From JAIWNK01 sp964453115 (GTDB taxonomy: Bacteria > Chloroflexota > Anaerolineae > Anaerolineales > Anaerolineaceae): a stretch of 64,000 nucleotides of DNA. Where the stretch lies: NCBI GenBank assembly GCA_964453115.1, contig CAYVRT010000014.1:28906-92905 (forward strand), given 5' to 3'. Below, in pieces: positions 1-8,646 of this stretch (within the stretch, counting starts at the first letter, position 1; each line of letters starts with the position of its first letter). Below the pieces are notes generated by a model. The model searched no databases. It saw only the letters and a list, made by a program, of their open reading frames with translations, and was not told the DNA's origin. The position numbers and the translations under genes are program-made.

Positions 1-3000
1 GCACACAGGCCAGGTAAACGCGTAATGGCTCTTCTGCTCCGTTGAGGGCCGGGTTTTCACGCAACACAGCAAGGATTGTATGTACACCTTGCAGGGCCTG
101 GGCGATGTTTTTGCTGGCTAGTTGGGCGTTTGCCAGTCCGGCCAGTGATTCCATTGCCAGGTTGCGATCGCCAAGTTTTTGTCGCAGATCAAAAGCAGTT
201 TGATATGCTTGCGCAGCAGCCTGGGGGTCATTGCTGTGCAGCAATGCATGGCCGAGGTTTGTCAGTGCATACCCTTGAACGCGCTCCTCGCCCATTTGTT
301 GAGCAATTTGAATGGCCTGCTGTGCAGTCTGGATGGCCTTGTCATAGCGTTCCTGGTGAACAAAGAGCAGAGATTGGCTGGCGAGGGTGACGGCTTCGCC
401 CTGGCGGTCACCAGATTGGTTCATCAACTCAATGGCTCGGTCATAGAAGATTTGAGCAGCAGAATAATCGGCCAGCTGGTCAGAGATGAGGCCAAGGTTG
501 TTCAGCGCCAGTGCTTCACCGACTCGGTCGTTGACTTGTAAGGTGACGTTGAGGGATTGTTGGTAATAGAGGCGCGCTTCGGGATAATCTCCTAGTTCGG
601 TGCAAACGATGCCAAGGTTGTTGTATGCCAATCCCTGACCCCATAAGTCGCCAATGCTTTGGAAGGCTAGCAGTGCTTGTTCGTAATAGGCTTTTGCGGC
701 AGCGTAATCGCCCTGATGATCGGCGGCAACACCCAGACTGTTGAGTACTGCGCCCTGGCCCTGCCGGTTGTGCAAGTCGCGCTGGAGGTGGAGGGCGTGT
801 TTATAATAATCTATGGCGCTGGAATAATCACCCTGGTGTGAATAGATGTTGCCAAGGTTGTGCATGCAATCTGCTTCAATTTGCGGCAGCCCAAGTTCTT
901 TGGCAAGCGCCAGTGCGTTTTGAAATTCATTCCATGCTTCTTCGTAATTGCCAAGGCGGCGTAGGGCGCGGCCAAGTTGCAGGTGTCCGGCGGCTTCCAG
1001 GGTGGGGTGTTGGATGCGTTCGCTGATGCTGATGGCTGAGCGGGCCGATTCGGTTGCCAGGGTATAGCTGCCGGTTTTTTCGGCAAAGTGGGCCTGTCGC
1101 AGGGCAACCTCAGCCTGGGCGCGCAGGTCGTTCATGCGCTGACTGATTTCTTGCATGGCGGTCAGGTCTTGTGTTTGGGGTTGACGATCGCCAAGCAGGT
1201 CGAGGATTTTCTCGCGGGCAATTAGCAGGTCAAAGCGGGCGCGCAGATCTTCGGGTGAGGTGAGTTCGATGGCGTGGGTGTAGTAGCGACGGGCTTCTGC
1301 GTTGGCAAAGCGGGTTGCTGCACCGGCTGCCGCTCGATGATACCAGGCTCGAGCAGCTTCTGTATCTCCGGCTTGCTCATAGTGTTCGGCAATGACAGCC
1401 GCATATTCATCTGTACGACCGCTGCTTTGAGTAACACTGACGAGCCAATGGGCTGCCTGAGCGTGATAATTACGGCGCTCGCGTTTCAGGACGCTTTCAT
1501 AGGCCACATCTCGAAGCAGTGTATGCTCAAAGATAAATTCCTGAGTGTGCTGAAAGGCCGATTTGTCGCGGCGAAAGATGATGCGTCGTTCGAGCAGTCG
1601 GTTGAGGATGGCGGCAGGGGCGCGGGTTCCAAGATGTCCGAGAGCATCTTCCCAAAAGATGCGCCCAATGATGGAACAGCGTTGAAGGGCAAGCCGTTCT
1701 TCTTCTGGCAGGCTATCCAAACGGGATTGAAGGATGCCGGTCAGTGTGGCGGGGACGTTGATGCTTGCCAGCCGTTCGGTGTTGATTAGCCATTGCTCTG
1801 GTCCGGTTTGGATGACGCCCTCATCAATTAAGATTTTAACCATTTCTTCAATGTAATAGGGGTTGCCTTCAGAGCGTTCAATGATCAGGTTGGAGAGGTG
1901 GAATGGGATGACAGGTGTCTTTTGTAAAATTTCGGCCACCAGGAGTTGACTGTCCTGGGAGGAGAGTGGATGTAGTTCGAGGAGGGTGTGTCGAAGGTTT
2001 TCTGAGCCAACTGTTTCTGTCCAGATGGGATGGGTATCTAATAGACTGGGGCGGGCAAGCCCAATGATCAGCATCGGTAAATCCGTCACCTGATGGAAGA
2101 GCCATTCAATGGCTTCAAGAGATCGTTCATCAGCCCAGTGAATATCTTCGAGCAGGACGATGGTTGGAATTTGCTCTGAGAGGGAGCGAAAGAGCTGGGC
2201 CAGATACTGTAGGGCGCGTTGGTGTAATTCACGGGCGTCGTTAATTTTGGCGTGGTGTGGGGTGGTGGGAAATTTGAAGCCCAGCCATGTGCCGAGGACG
2301 ATGGCAGCTTCCTGGCAGGTGGCCTGGTCTGCCCAGAGGGCGCACAAACCGGCACAAAGTTTTTCGAGCAAGATGTCGGGCGGGTCGCTTTCCAATAGAT
2401 TGAAATGGCTGGATAGCATGAAGCGTAGCAGTGCTGCAGGAACAGCGGCGTTTTGTTGGGTGGCGCGGCCTTTCAGGGTTTGCGTTTGAAAGGGGAGGAG
2501 TTCTACCCAGTTGTTAAATTCGTAAAGGAGGCGACTTTTCCCTAACCCAGCATTGCCCAGAATGGTGACCATGCCGGTTGAAGGGGTCGTGAGGCTAATT
2601 TCAAATTCGTTTTGCAACACTTGCAATTCGTTCTCACGGCCAACCATGCGCGTTTCAATGCCTTCAACGCCGCGCGTGAGGGTGCGGAAGGCGCTAGGGC
2701 GGGCGGCTTCGACAGAATAGACGCGTTGCAGGTCGGTCTTTCCTTTGAGGGCGAGGGGGTCGAGGGCGCGCACTTTAAAAAGCCCGCGCACATGACGATA
2801 GGTGTCGTGTGAGATGAGCAGACTGTTGGGCTGGGCTGCGGTTTGCAGGCGATTGGCTGTGTTAACGGTGTCGCCAATGGCGGTAAACTCCTGGGTTGTG
2901 CCAACATCACCAAGCAATACGGGACCTGTGTTGATGCCAATACGCAATTGTAAGGCGAGGTGTTTTCCGCCCGGGGCAGATGCACTCTTGAGCATGGTGA

Positions 3001-3385
3001 GGCCGCAACGGATAGCGCGCTCGGGGTCATCCTCGCGGGCGGTTTCAACCCCCCAAACTGCCATTACTGCATCACCAATGTGTTTGTCAATTCGTCCGCC
3101 GTTTTCAGCGATGATTGCATCGAGGCTTTCCCAGACTTCGTTCATCAAATCGGTAATGTCTTCGGCATCCATTGTTTCGGATAGAGCTGTAAAGCCGGAG
3201 ATGTCGGCGAACATGACGGTTACTTGTTTGCGCTGCTGTTCACGCTGTGCAGTTTGTGCGTGGAGAGTTTCCAGTTTGCGGCGCATCGAATCGAGAGCAA
3301 GATCTACAACAGAATCGCCAAGAATGCTGCGTTGAGCTTCCAGGGCCTGCATGGCGTTTTGTATCTGAGCGATTTGATCGTTCAT
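1..3385 (-). CDS. Class III adenylate/guanylate cyclase with AAA-type ATPase and TPR repeats (C-terminus runs off the window)
   Basis: The frame is open from the ATG at 3385 through base 1, so at least 1128 residues are seen and the C-terminus lies outside. An N-terminal helical stretch is followed by a class III cyclase homology domain (about 50-185) with the metal-binding FADISGF and KHIGDAVMAVWG motifs. A large NTPase region follows, with P-loop GNAGLGKSR near residue 278 and a Walker B-like LLEDIHWADE. From about residue 760 there are many TPR-type repeats (for example GDYSSAIDYYKHAL). This is the cyclase/STAND-ATPase/TPR arrangement common in Chloroflexota, cyanobacteria and actinobacteria. 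The role is inferred to be signal-gated cNMP synthesis; the ligand sensed by the TPRs cannot be read. GGAAG precedes the start. Confidence 0.85.
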   Translation of the reverse strand, partial: MNDQIAQIQNAMQALEAQRSILGDSVVDLALDSMRRKLETLHAQTAQREQQRKQVTVMFADISGFTALSETMDAEDITDLMNEVWESLDAIIAENGGRIDKHIGDAVMAVWGVETAREDDPERAIRCGLTMLKSASAPGGKHLALQLRIGINTGPVLLGDVGTTQEFTAIGDTVNTANRLQTAAQPNSLLISHDTYRHVRGLFKVRALDPLALKGKTDLQRVYSVEAARPSAFRTLTRGVEGIETRMVGRENELQVLQNEFEISLTTPSTGMVTILGNAGLGKSRLLYEFNNWVELLPFQTQTLKGRATQQNAAVPAALLRFMLSSHFNLLESDPPDILLEKLCAGLCALWADQATCQEAAIVLGTWLGFKFPTTPHHAKINDARELHQRALQYLAQLFRSLSEQIPTIVLLEDIHWADERSLEAIEWLFHQVTDLPMLIIGLARPSLLDTHPIWTETVGSENLRHTLLELHPLSSQDSQLLVAEILQKTPVIPFHLSNLIIERSEGNPYYIEEMVKILIDEGVIQTGPEQWLINTERLASINVPATLTGILQSRLDSLPEEERLALQRCSIIGRIFWEDALGHLGTRAPAAILNRLLERRIIFRRDKSAFQHTQEFIFEHTLLRDVAYESVLKRERRNYHAQAAHWLVSVTQSSGRTDEYAAVIAEHYEQAGDTEAARAWYHRAAAGAATRFANAEARRYYTHAIELTSPEDLRARFDLLIAREKILDLLGDRQPQTQDLTAMQEISQRMNDLRAQAEVALRQAHFAEKTGSYTLATESARSAISISERIQHPTLEAAGHLQLGRALRRLGNYEEAWNEFQNALALAKELGLPQIEADCMHNLGNIYSHQGDYSSAIDYYKHALHLQRDLHNRQGQGAVLNSLGVAADHQGDYAAAKAYYEQALLAFQSIGDLWGQGLAYNNLGIVCTELGDYPEARLYYQQSLNVTLQVNDRVGEALALNNLGLISDQLADYSAAQIFYDRAIELMNQSGDRQGEAVTLASQSLLFVHQERYDKAIQTAQQAIQIAQQMGEERVQGYALTNLGHALLHSNDPQAAAQAYQTAFDLRQKLGDRNLAMESLAGLANAQLASKNIAQALQGVHTILAVLRENPALNGAEEPLRVYLACV

Positions 3386-3481
3386 GGTGTCTTCCAGAGC
3401 AAATGAGGTCTATGTTGATTGTACCCGTTTTGAGGCCTGGAATACAAGCGATTTTTACCATGTACATATAAGAATTTAAAG

Positions 3482-3510
3482 CACAAAGGCGGGCAAGTCC
3501 CGCCTTTGTG
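3482..3510 (-). terminator. Hairpin downstream of the SlyD-like gene
   Basis: A perfect 12-bp stem (CACAAAGGCGGG with its complement) encloses a 5-nt loop, 22 nt beyond the FKBP stop codon on the minus strand. The following minus-strand sequence is only moderately T-rich (CTTTAAATTC), so this is a weak intrinsic terminator or a 3'-end stabilising hairpin. Confidence 0.55.
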
Positions 3511-3532
3511 AGTTTGGACAAAGGGAACGAGT

Positions 3533-4060
3533 TTAGTCTTGCTCGTCTTCCTCGTCATCGTCTTCGTCATGTACGTGACCATGCTCGAGTTCTTCGGGGG
3601 TGGCTGCACGCAGATCTACAATGGTGACATCGAATTCAAGTTTCTTGCCAGCCAGGGGATGGTTGAAATCAAGCGTGATGGCTGCTTCATTGACAGCCGT
3701 GATGATTGCGCTCAATTCTTCGCCATCATCATTGAGAATTTCAAGTTCCACACCCACCTCAAGGGGAATATCTTCTGGAAGTTCTTCAGTTGGAACTTCC
3801 ATGACAGCCTCGGGGTCCACATCGCCATAACCATCTGCAGGGGCAACGCTGACATGCTTGCTTTGGCCCGCGCGCATGCCGTACAGCTCGCGCTCCAAGC
3901 CGGGGATGATGTTCCCATAACCTTGAATGAACGAAATGGGGCCATCTTCTTCAGAAGAATCCACAACTTCGCTATCCACCGTCAGGGTGTATTGCAAACT
4001 GACGACAACATCGTCTTCAACAACAACGGGCTTGTTTTCAGCGTTCAACGCAAACTCCAT
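3533..4060 (-). CDS. SlyD-like FKBP-type peptidyl-prolyl cis-trans isomerase
   Basis: 175 residues. The FKBP fold is interrupted by an insert-in-flap domain as in SlyD: the N-terminal FKBP half (about 10-75, with SFIQGYGNIIPGLE), the insert with acidic and hydrophobic stretches (about 76-130), then the closing FKBP strand FNHPLAGKKLEFDVTI. Family role: cytosolic chaperone and prolyl isomerase. The tail after residue 155 is short and very acidic, with a HGHVHD cluster that could bind divalent metal; it lacks the long His/Cys-rich metal tail of E. coli SlyD. No clear Shine-Dalgarno precedes the ATG; an extended -10 lies about 30 nt upstream. It is transcribed alone, with a hairpin behind it. 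Confidence 0.9.
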   Translation of the reverse strand: MEFALNAENKPVVVEDDVVVSLQYTLTVDSEVVDSSEEDGPISFIQGYGNIIPGLERELYGMRAGQSKHVSVAPADGYGDVDPEAVMEVPTEELPEDIPLEVGVELEILNDDGEELSAIITAVNEAAITLDFNHPLAGKKLEFDVTIVDLRAATPEELEHGHVHDEDDDEEDEQD

Positions 4061-4091
4061 TTCTTGAAAAGATCAGGTTCAAAACGGAGTG

Positions 4092-4097
4092 ATTATA
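4092..4097 (-). promoter_or_regulatory. Extended -10 promoter element for the SlyD-like gene
   Basis: On the minus strand the sequence reads TGATATAAT, an extended -10 (TGN-TATAAT), ending 31 nt before the ATG at 4060. No good -35 hexamer is visible at 16-18 nt, which is tolerated with extended -10 promoters. Confidence 0.5.
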
Positions 4098-4127
4098 TCA
4101 CTTTTTGACGACCTGAGTCTTAACGTT

Positions 4128-4811
4128 TTATTTGACTTGCAGATCAATTTTGAGCGTGCAGATGGTTTGCCCGCTTTGAACAATGGCCCAGGTAGCGCTG
4201 TAGGCTCCGGTGCTGTTGGGGGCTTTCATATCCACGACCAGATCAATTTCTTCGCCGGGTTTGACGGTTTTGGAAAAATCGAAACCATCAGCATACTTTT
4301 GGAACTTGGTTCCGCTGATATAGCGGTAATCTACGTTGTTTGCGTCCCAACTGGATGTGCCAGTGTTTTTGACAACCCAATGCATATCAAAGTCGTTATT
4401 GGGGGACATGCTTGACCCCAGGGCAGGGGACTGTGATTTGATTTGACATTGCAGGGAGGTGCTTGTGGCACTGGCAACCGGCGTGGCGGTGAAAATGGAA
4501 GTAGCAGTGGGGGGAATGCGCGTTGCGGTCCAGGTGGGCAGGGGTGGGAAGGTGCTGGTTGCTGTTGGCTCTTGTGTTGGGGTGCGGGTGGGTGGAGCCT
4601 GCGTTTCGGTGGGAACCGGGGTGTCGCTTGGTCGGGCAGCGGCAGTTTGGGTGAAGTTTTGCGCCGCAGATTCGTGGGCCAGGGTGCGCATAATTGCCAT
4701 AGTGGCCTCAACCTCTTGGGGGTTGGCTGTGGGGGCGTTGGCACCGGGTGTGTTGCAGCCCACCAGGGCAAGCAACAAGGTCACAACAACAGCAAATTGA
4801 ACGATTTTCAT
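4128..4811 (-). CDS. Lipoprotein with Thr/Pro-rich linker and NBR1-type Ig-like domain
   Basis: 227 residues. A lipoprotein signal ends in the lipobox LVGC at about residue 19. A Thr/Pro-rich low-complexity linker (about 58-118) then leads to a C-terminal Ig-like beta domain (about 120-227) with the pattern FDMHWVVKNTGTSSWD, typical of the NBR1 central-domain family in Chloroflexota surface proteins. It should be an outer-leaflet lipoprotein; the Ig-like domain may mediate protein contacts, but the partner is unknown. Start supported by AAAGGAG upstream. It lies downstream of fur on the same strand, 90 nt away, and may or may not be co-transcribed with it. Confidence 0.8.
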   Translation of the reverse strand: MKIVQFAVVVTLLLALVGCNTPGANAPTANPQEVEATMAIMRTLAHESAAQNFTQTAAARPSDTPVPTETQAPPTRTPTQEPTATSTFPPLPTWTATRIPPTATSIFTATPVASATSTSLQCQIKSQSPALGSSMSPNNDFDMHWVVKNTGTSSWDANNVDYRYISGTKFQKYADGFDFSKTVKPGEEIDLVVDMKAPNSTGAYSATWAIVQSGQTICTLKIDLQVK

Positions 4812-4901
4812 GCTTTTTTTCTCCTTTTATTTTTTCAGCAAAAATGAACGCTTATGAGAATAAGCGCTGTGGATTAGACGCTGGCTGGAGCCAAAAGTTC
4901 C

Positions 4902-5285
4902 TCAGTTTTTTGAGCGACAGTTCTCGCAGGTGCCGAATAAGATGAGGTGATTGGTGGAAATTAAAAAGGAATGTTCAGCCTCAATTTTTTTAAAGAAGGT
5001 TTGGATTTCGGCATCGGACAGCGTGATGATGCTGTGACATGTTTCGCAAACTAGATGATGATGGCGGTTAATGGAGGCAATTTCGTAGACTTCTGTGCCG
5101 CTACCGATATCGGAAATGGAGACCTGACCTGAATGAACCAGACGTTCCAGCACCCGATACACGGTGGAGGGTGCAACTGCTGGCAGAGAAGGTCGTAGAT
5201 GCTCAAAAATTTCAGCCGCACTGAGGTGACCCTGGCAGGTTTTGAGTAGATTGAGAATTTGTAGACTGGTAGATGTATTTTTCAT
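4902..5285 (-). CDS. Fur-family metal-responsive repressor, possibly Nur/Zur-like
   Basis: 127 residues from the ATG at 5285 (an in-frame TTG at 5297 would add four). The winged-helix DNA-binding half holds the recognition-helix region PSTVYRVLERL. The dimerisation half has HHHLVCETCH and a terminal CENC, i.e. two CxxC pairs for structural zinc. It diverges from the cbiM-cbiQ-cbiO operon, and the intergenic region has two TTGCAA-type sites, one overlapping the -35 of the cbiM promoter. Family knowledge: Fur proteins act as metal-loaded repressors. From the neighbouring Ni/Co transporter and the TTGCAA sites (the Streptomyces Nur box also uses TTGCAA elements) a nickel-type role is inferred; Zur or Fur specificity cannot be excluded. 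Confidence 0.88.
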   Translation of the reverse strand: MKNTSTSLQILNLLKTCQGHLSAAEIFEHLRPSLPAVAPSTVYRVLERLVHSGQVSISDIGSGTEVYEIASINRHHHLVCETCHSIITLSDAEIQTFFKKIEAEHSFLISTNHLILFGTCENCRSKN

Positions 5286-5290
5286 ATATA

Positions 5291-5316
5291 TTTGCAATTG
5301 CGAATCTTTGCAATTG
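5291..5316. promoter_or_regulatory. Putative Fur/Nur operator: two TTTGCAATTG repeats
   Basis: TTTGCAATTG occurs at 5291-5300 and again at 5307-5316, a 16-nt direct repeat. Each copy contains the self-complementary TTGCAA and CAATTG. The right copy supplies the likely -35 (TTGCAA at 5308-5313, 16 nt from TATAAT at 5330-5335) of the cbiM promoter. The left copy lies just before the fur start. A metal repressor bound here could shut both genes. The functional assignment is inferred. Confidence 0.5.
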
Positions 5317-5335
5317 TAATTTTTCGTATTATAAT
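5308..5335 (+). promoter_or_regulatory. Promoter of the cbiMQO operon
   Basis: -35 TTGCAA at 5308-5313, 16-nt spacer, -10 TATAAT at 5330-5335. The ATTATAAT core is self-complementary, so a minus-strand -10 for fur can overlap it. Confidence 0.5.
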
Positions 5336-5388
5336 TCTTATGCTGTGATTATACGGCATAATTTTGCTTTTTCCAATGGAGGTTGGAG

Positions 5389-6333
5389 ATGTTTTTTTCT
5401 GCTGAGCCGATGCATATTCCGGATGGGTTTCTTTCTGTTTTGGTTGCTGTAGTATGTTGGGGTATTGTACTGGTAACAATTGCTGTTTCTTTACGACAGT
5501 TGAATCGGGTTTCTGCGATTCGTAACGACCCGCTGATGGGCGTTCTGGCAGCGGCAATTTTTGCTGGGCAGATGTTAAATTTCAGCGTGACAGGGGGAAC
5601 TTCGGGGCATTTGCTTGGGGCGGCTTTGGCCGCCATTTTGGTTGGTCCCTATGCGGCGGTATTGGTGATGACAATTGTGGTTTCAACACAGGCTTTGATT
5701 TTTCAGGATGGTGGTCTCCTTGCGTTGGGGGCGAATTTATTCAATATGGCAGTGATTGGGGTGTTTGTGGCTTACACGGTGAATCGCCTGGTGCAGCGTC
5801 TTTTGGGTGAAACCCGACTGGCAATCTTTGTTGGAGGGTTTTTGGCCGCCTGGAGCTCAATTTTTGTAGCCTCGCTGGCTTGTGCATTGGAACTTGCTTT
5901 TTCTGGTACATCGCCAGCCAATATTGCCATTCCGGCGATGGGTGGGATTCATGCATTGATTGGGCTTGGGGAAGGTTTCATTACCATTGGCGCGCTGGCT
6001 TTCATCTATGCTGCGCGGCGTGATTTGCTTAAGCAAGGACAGATGCGGACGGCTGGTAACCGGGCTGTGTTGGTGGGAGGGACAATTTTAGCCCTGGCAT
6101 TGACGGTTTTTTCGCCCTGGGCTTCGTCTCATCCGGATGGCCTGGAATGGGTGGCGGAAGAGCATGGTTTTTTGAGCGCTGCGCAGGATGCTTTATATTC
6201 CATTATTCCCGATTATGTGATGCCAGGAATTCAAAATGAGGTTTTGGCAACAATTATCGCAGGTGTGGTTGGGGTTGTGGTGGTGCTTGGGTTGACACTG
6301 GGCTTAAGCTATGCCCGTCGTAAGGCAGCCTGA
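5389..6333 (+). CDS. cbiM: CbiM/NikM-type ECF transporter substrate-binding component fused to a PDGLE (CbiN/NikN-like) domain
   Basis: 314 residues, hydrophobic. The CbiM/NikM part (about 1-210) contains the hallmark MHIPDGF, the FSVTGGTSGHLLG metal-site loop and NLFNMAVIG. A later segment, HPDGLE followed by a terminal transmembrane helix (about 230-314), is a PDGLE domain that replaces a separate CbiN/NikN. Known role: S component for Ni2+ or Co2+ in an ECF ABC importer at the membrane. The start is ambiguous. ATG 5389 has GGAGG six nt upstream, but in the family the MHIxxG methionine and histidine form the N-terminal metal site, which here begins at 5410 after seven extra residues. Followed by cbiQ five nt downstream. 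Confidence 0.9.
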   Translation: MFFSAEPMHIPDGFLSVLVAVVCWGIVLVTIAVSLRQLNRVSAIRNDPLMGVLAAAIFAGQMLNFSVTGGTSGHLLGAALAAILVGPYAAVLVMTIVVSTQALIFQDGGLLALGANLFNMAVIGVFVAYTVNRLVQRLLGETRLAIFVGGFLAAWSSIFVASLACALELAFSGTSPANIAIPAMGGIHALIGLGEGFITIGALAFIYAARRDLLKQGQMRTAGNRAVLVGGTILALALTVFSPWASSHPDGLEWVAEEHGFLSAAQDALYSIIPDYVMPGIQNEVLATIIAGVVGVVVVLGLTLGLSYARRKAA

Positions 6334-6338
6334 ATGCT

Positions 6339-7115
6339 ATGCGCGATCCGTACCAGCCTGGCAAAAGTATTGTTCACCGATTGGATGCGCGAGTTAAGTT
6401 TATTTTGACGCTGGCTTTGATTTTAACCGGGGCATTGGCAGCGTCGGGGGCGTGGATTGTGTATGTGCTGCTGATGATGGTGGCTCTTTCTGGTGCGGTG
6501 CTGGCCGAATTGGGGATTGGTTTTGTGCTGCGATGGGCTTTGCTGGCGCTGCCATTTGTGTTGGCGGCTGTGCCAGTGCTATTTACACAGCCTGGCACGG
6601 CACTGCTCAGCCTGCCGATTGGGGATGTAACACTTGCCGGGCTGGAGCGATTTGGTGGAATCGCGCTTAAATCCTGGGTTTCGTTGCAGGTAGCAATTTT
6701 ATTGGTTTCAACAACACCAATGCCAGAATTGTTGTTGGCATTGCAGGCGTTGCGTTTGCCGCGTTTGCTGGTGGCAATGACTGGGTTGATGTGGCGTTAT
6801 TTGTTTTTGATGATGGAGGAGGTGGAGCGTTTGTTGCGTGCCAGGCAGGCGCGCAGCAGCACAATCGGTGATGCTCGGCATCCTGGCGGAACTTTGGTGT
6901 GGCGGGCGCAGGTGACTGGCGGGATGGCGGGCAGTTTGTTGGTGCGCTCTTTTGAACGGAGCGATCGGGTTTATGCGGCGATGTTGGCGCGTGGCTATGA
7001 TGGAGAAGTGCGTTTGTTGCCACGTCTGCCCATGCCGGCCTGGAATATTTGGGTGTTGGCAGTTGGCTTGCTGTTTTGTCTTTTTGTTTCGTTGTTGGGG
7101 ATACTTTATGCCTGA
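6339..7115 (+). CDS. cbiQ: ECF transporter T component CbiQ
   Basis: 258 residues with several transmembrane segments. The N-terminal MRDPYQPGKSIVHRLDARVK is the usual cytosolic lead-in of EcfT/CbiQ proteins. The coupling-helix region contains LLRARQARSS, matching the ARxxR-type ATPase-contact motif, followed by VRSFERSDRVYAAMLARGYDG, the second conserved coupling segment. It links the CbiM metal-binding subunit to the CbiO ATPase. Second gene of cbiMQO, with an 8-nt overlap with cbiO, which suggests translational coupling. Confidence 0.93.
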   Translation: MRDPYQPGKSIVHRLDARVKFILTLALILTGALAASGAWIVYVLLMMVALSGAVLAELGIGFVLRWALLALPFVLAAVPVLFTQPGTALLSLPIGDVTLAGLERFGGIALKSWVSLQVAILLVSTTPMPELLLALQALRLPRLLVAMTGLMWRYLFLMMEEVERLLRARQARSSTIGDARHPGGTLVWRAQVTGGMAGSLLVRSFERSDRVYAAMLARGYDGEVRLLPRLPMPAWNIWVLAVGLLFCLFVSLLGILYA

Positions 7116-7824
7116 AGATGCGATTGTTGTGATACAAGATTTACATTATGTCTATCCGGATGGGCGACAGGCATTGAAAGGCGTTTCCTTAAATGTATAT
7201 GCAGGTGAGAAGGTAGCATTGGTCGGGCCGAATGGGGCTGGAAAATCCACTTTGTTGCTGCACCTGAATGGGATTTTGAATGGCACAGGTCTGGTACAGG
7301 TGGCGGGATTGGCGGTGAAAGAGAAAAACCTTGGGCGGATTCGGTCCCTGGTGGGGCTGGTGTTTCAATCGCCGGAAGATCAATTGTTTTCGCCAACCGT
7401 ATTTGAAGATGTGGCGTTTGGCCCGATTTATCAAGGCCTGAGAAGGGAGGTTGTGGCAGAGCGGGTGGAGCAGGCATTGCAAGCGGTCCACATGCAAGGC
7501 TATGCCGAACGGATATCGTATCATTTGAGCGTTGGCGAAAAGAAGCGGGTTGCAATTGCAACCGTGCTTGCAATGCAGCCGCAGGTTTTAGCGTTGGATG
7601 AGCCTTCGGCAGGCCTTGACCCGCGCGCTCGACGCGGGCTGATGCGTTTATTGGGTGAATTGCCCCAGGCAATGTTGGTGGCTACCCATGACCTGGCGCT
7701 GGTTTCGGAGTTGTTGCCGAGGGTGGTGATTATGGACGAAGGGAAGATTGTGGCTGATGGCCCAACGCGGCAGATATTAGAAGATGAGAACCTGCTTCTT
7801 GCACATGGATTGGAACCTTTGTGA
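7108..7824 (+). CDS. cbiO: ECF transporter ATPase CbiO
   Basis: 238 residues. ABC ATPase with Walker A GPNGAGKST (about 40-48), Q-loop VFQSPEDQLF, the EcfA-type signature LSVGEKKR, Walker B VLALDEPSAGLD and H-loop ATHD. The PEDQLFSPTVFEDVAFGP stretch is characteristic of CbiO/EcfA. It energises Ni/Co uptake through CbiQ and CbiM. The ATG at 7108 lies inside the end of cbiQ and was chosen because the fold begins at once; the same frame is open further upstream without domain support. It ends four nt before the convergent LCP-like gene, with no visible terminator between. Confidence 0.94.
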   Translation: MPEDAIVVIQDLHYVYPDGRQALKGVSLNVYAGEKVALVGPNGAGKSTLLLHLNGILNGTGLVQVAGLAVKEKNLGRIRSLVGLVFQSPEDQLFSPTVFEDVAFGPIYQGLRREVVAERVEQALQAVHMQGYAERISYHLSVGEKKRVAIATVLAMQPQVLALDEPSAGLDPRARRGLMRLLGELPQAMLVATHDLALVSELLPRVVIMDEGKIVADGPTRQILEDENLLLAHGLEPL

Positions 7825-7828
7825 GTTG

Positions 7829-8482
7829 TTAGGGGGCGAGGCCATCGAAGACTTCGCAATTCAATTTGTTGCCAGCCTGGACCAATTGATTCCAGCGCTG
7901 GATGGCATCATCAAAGGCCAGGTCGGTGCGGAAATGCTTGGGTATGATAGCTGTCCAGCTTTGGCCTGGGCTGGGGGTGTTTTTGTTTTGACGGATATAT
8001 TCGCAGCCCTGGCTGATGAGCAATACTTCGTCGGAGTTTCCTTGAATTGTTGATGGGGGAGTGCCAAGCCATAAACTGTGTAGGGTGGCAAGTCCCTCAT
8101 AATCTATTAGAATGTAGTTGTTTAATGGTAAGCTGAAAGTGGAGCGGACAATGGATAGAAATTCGTCGCTGGGTAGCCCTTTTTGATTGAGTGCGAAAGC
8201 CTGAGCCACCAGGCCACCTTGCGGGTTGGCTGACGGGTAAAGAGATTGGGCTTTGAGACTGGTGATGGATGTATCGCTTGAAATGAGGATGGCCCAGAGT
8301 GAAACGACTTTTGGGGATGGTTGGGTCAGTGAATCAACATAAATAATGAGGTAGTTTTGTTGTTTTTCAACGGGGAGGGTAGCAACGTTAAGTGCCTGGG
8401 GAATTTTTCCGGCTACGCAAAACCCCAGGGTGGCGAAGATAACAAAAAAGATCAATCCAACAAACAGTTTTGCTTTACCCAT
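7829..8482 (-). CDS. Membrane-anchored protein resembling a degenerate LytR-CpsA-Psr (LCP) domain
   Basis: 217 residues. An N-terminal hydrophobic segment (about 5-25) should act as signal anchor. The extracytoplasmic part starts NYLIIYVDSL, like the LCP opening GVD, continues with WAILIS and has NYILIDYEGLATLHSLWLG, which resembles the LCP core strand-helix (yYvxvdfegfvklvdalGG). The arginine-rich catalytic PRD-type segment of true LCP glycopolymer transferases is not evident, so it may be a binding or degenerate paralogue. The similarity is my judgement from motifs and could be wrong. No Shine-Dalgarno precedes the ATG. A stem-loop with a T8 run lies in its leader. Confidence 0.5.
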   Translation of the reverse strand: MGKAKLFVGLIFFVIFATLGFCVAGKIPQALNVATLPVEKQQNYLIIYVDSLTQPSPKVVSLWAILISSDTSITSLKAQSLYPSANPQGGLVAQAFALNQKGLPSDEFLSIVRSTFSLPLNNYILIDYEGLATLHSLWLGTPPSTIQGNSDEVLLISQGCEYIRQNKNTPSPGQSWTAIIPKHFRTDLAFDDAIQRWNQLVQAGNKLNCEVFDGLAP

Positions 8483-8568
8483 GGGGGTCTCAGAAAATGC
8501 GCCTTATCAGGTTCGGTGACTGAATAATATTCACCCATTTTACCAGAAATAAGACGGGGGTAGATAGG

Positions 8569-8610
8569 AAAAAAAAGACCTTCTCTCCCAGCCTGGAGGA
8601 AGAGAAGGTC
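8569..8610 (-). terminator. Intrinsic terminator in the leader of the LCP-like gene
   Basis: On the minus strand a 10-bp stem (GACCTTCTCT with its complement, 14-nt loop) is followed by eight T residues. It lies about 90 nt upstream of the ATG at 8482 and downstream of a TATAAT at 8647-8652, i.e. inside the presumed 5' leader rather than after a gene. On the plus strand there is no T run. Confidence 0.6.
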
Positions 8611-8646
8611 TATAAGAGAAAATTGCATTTTGTGGATAACAATGGT

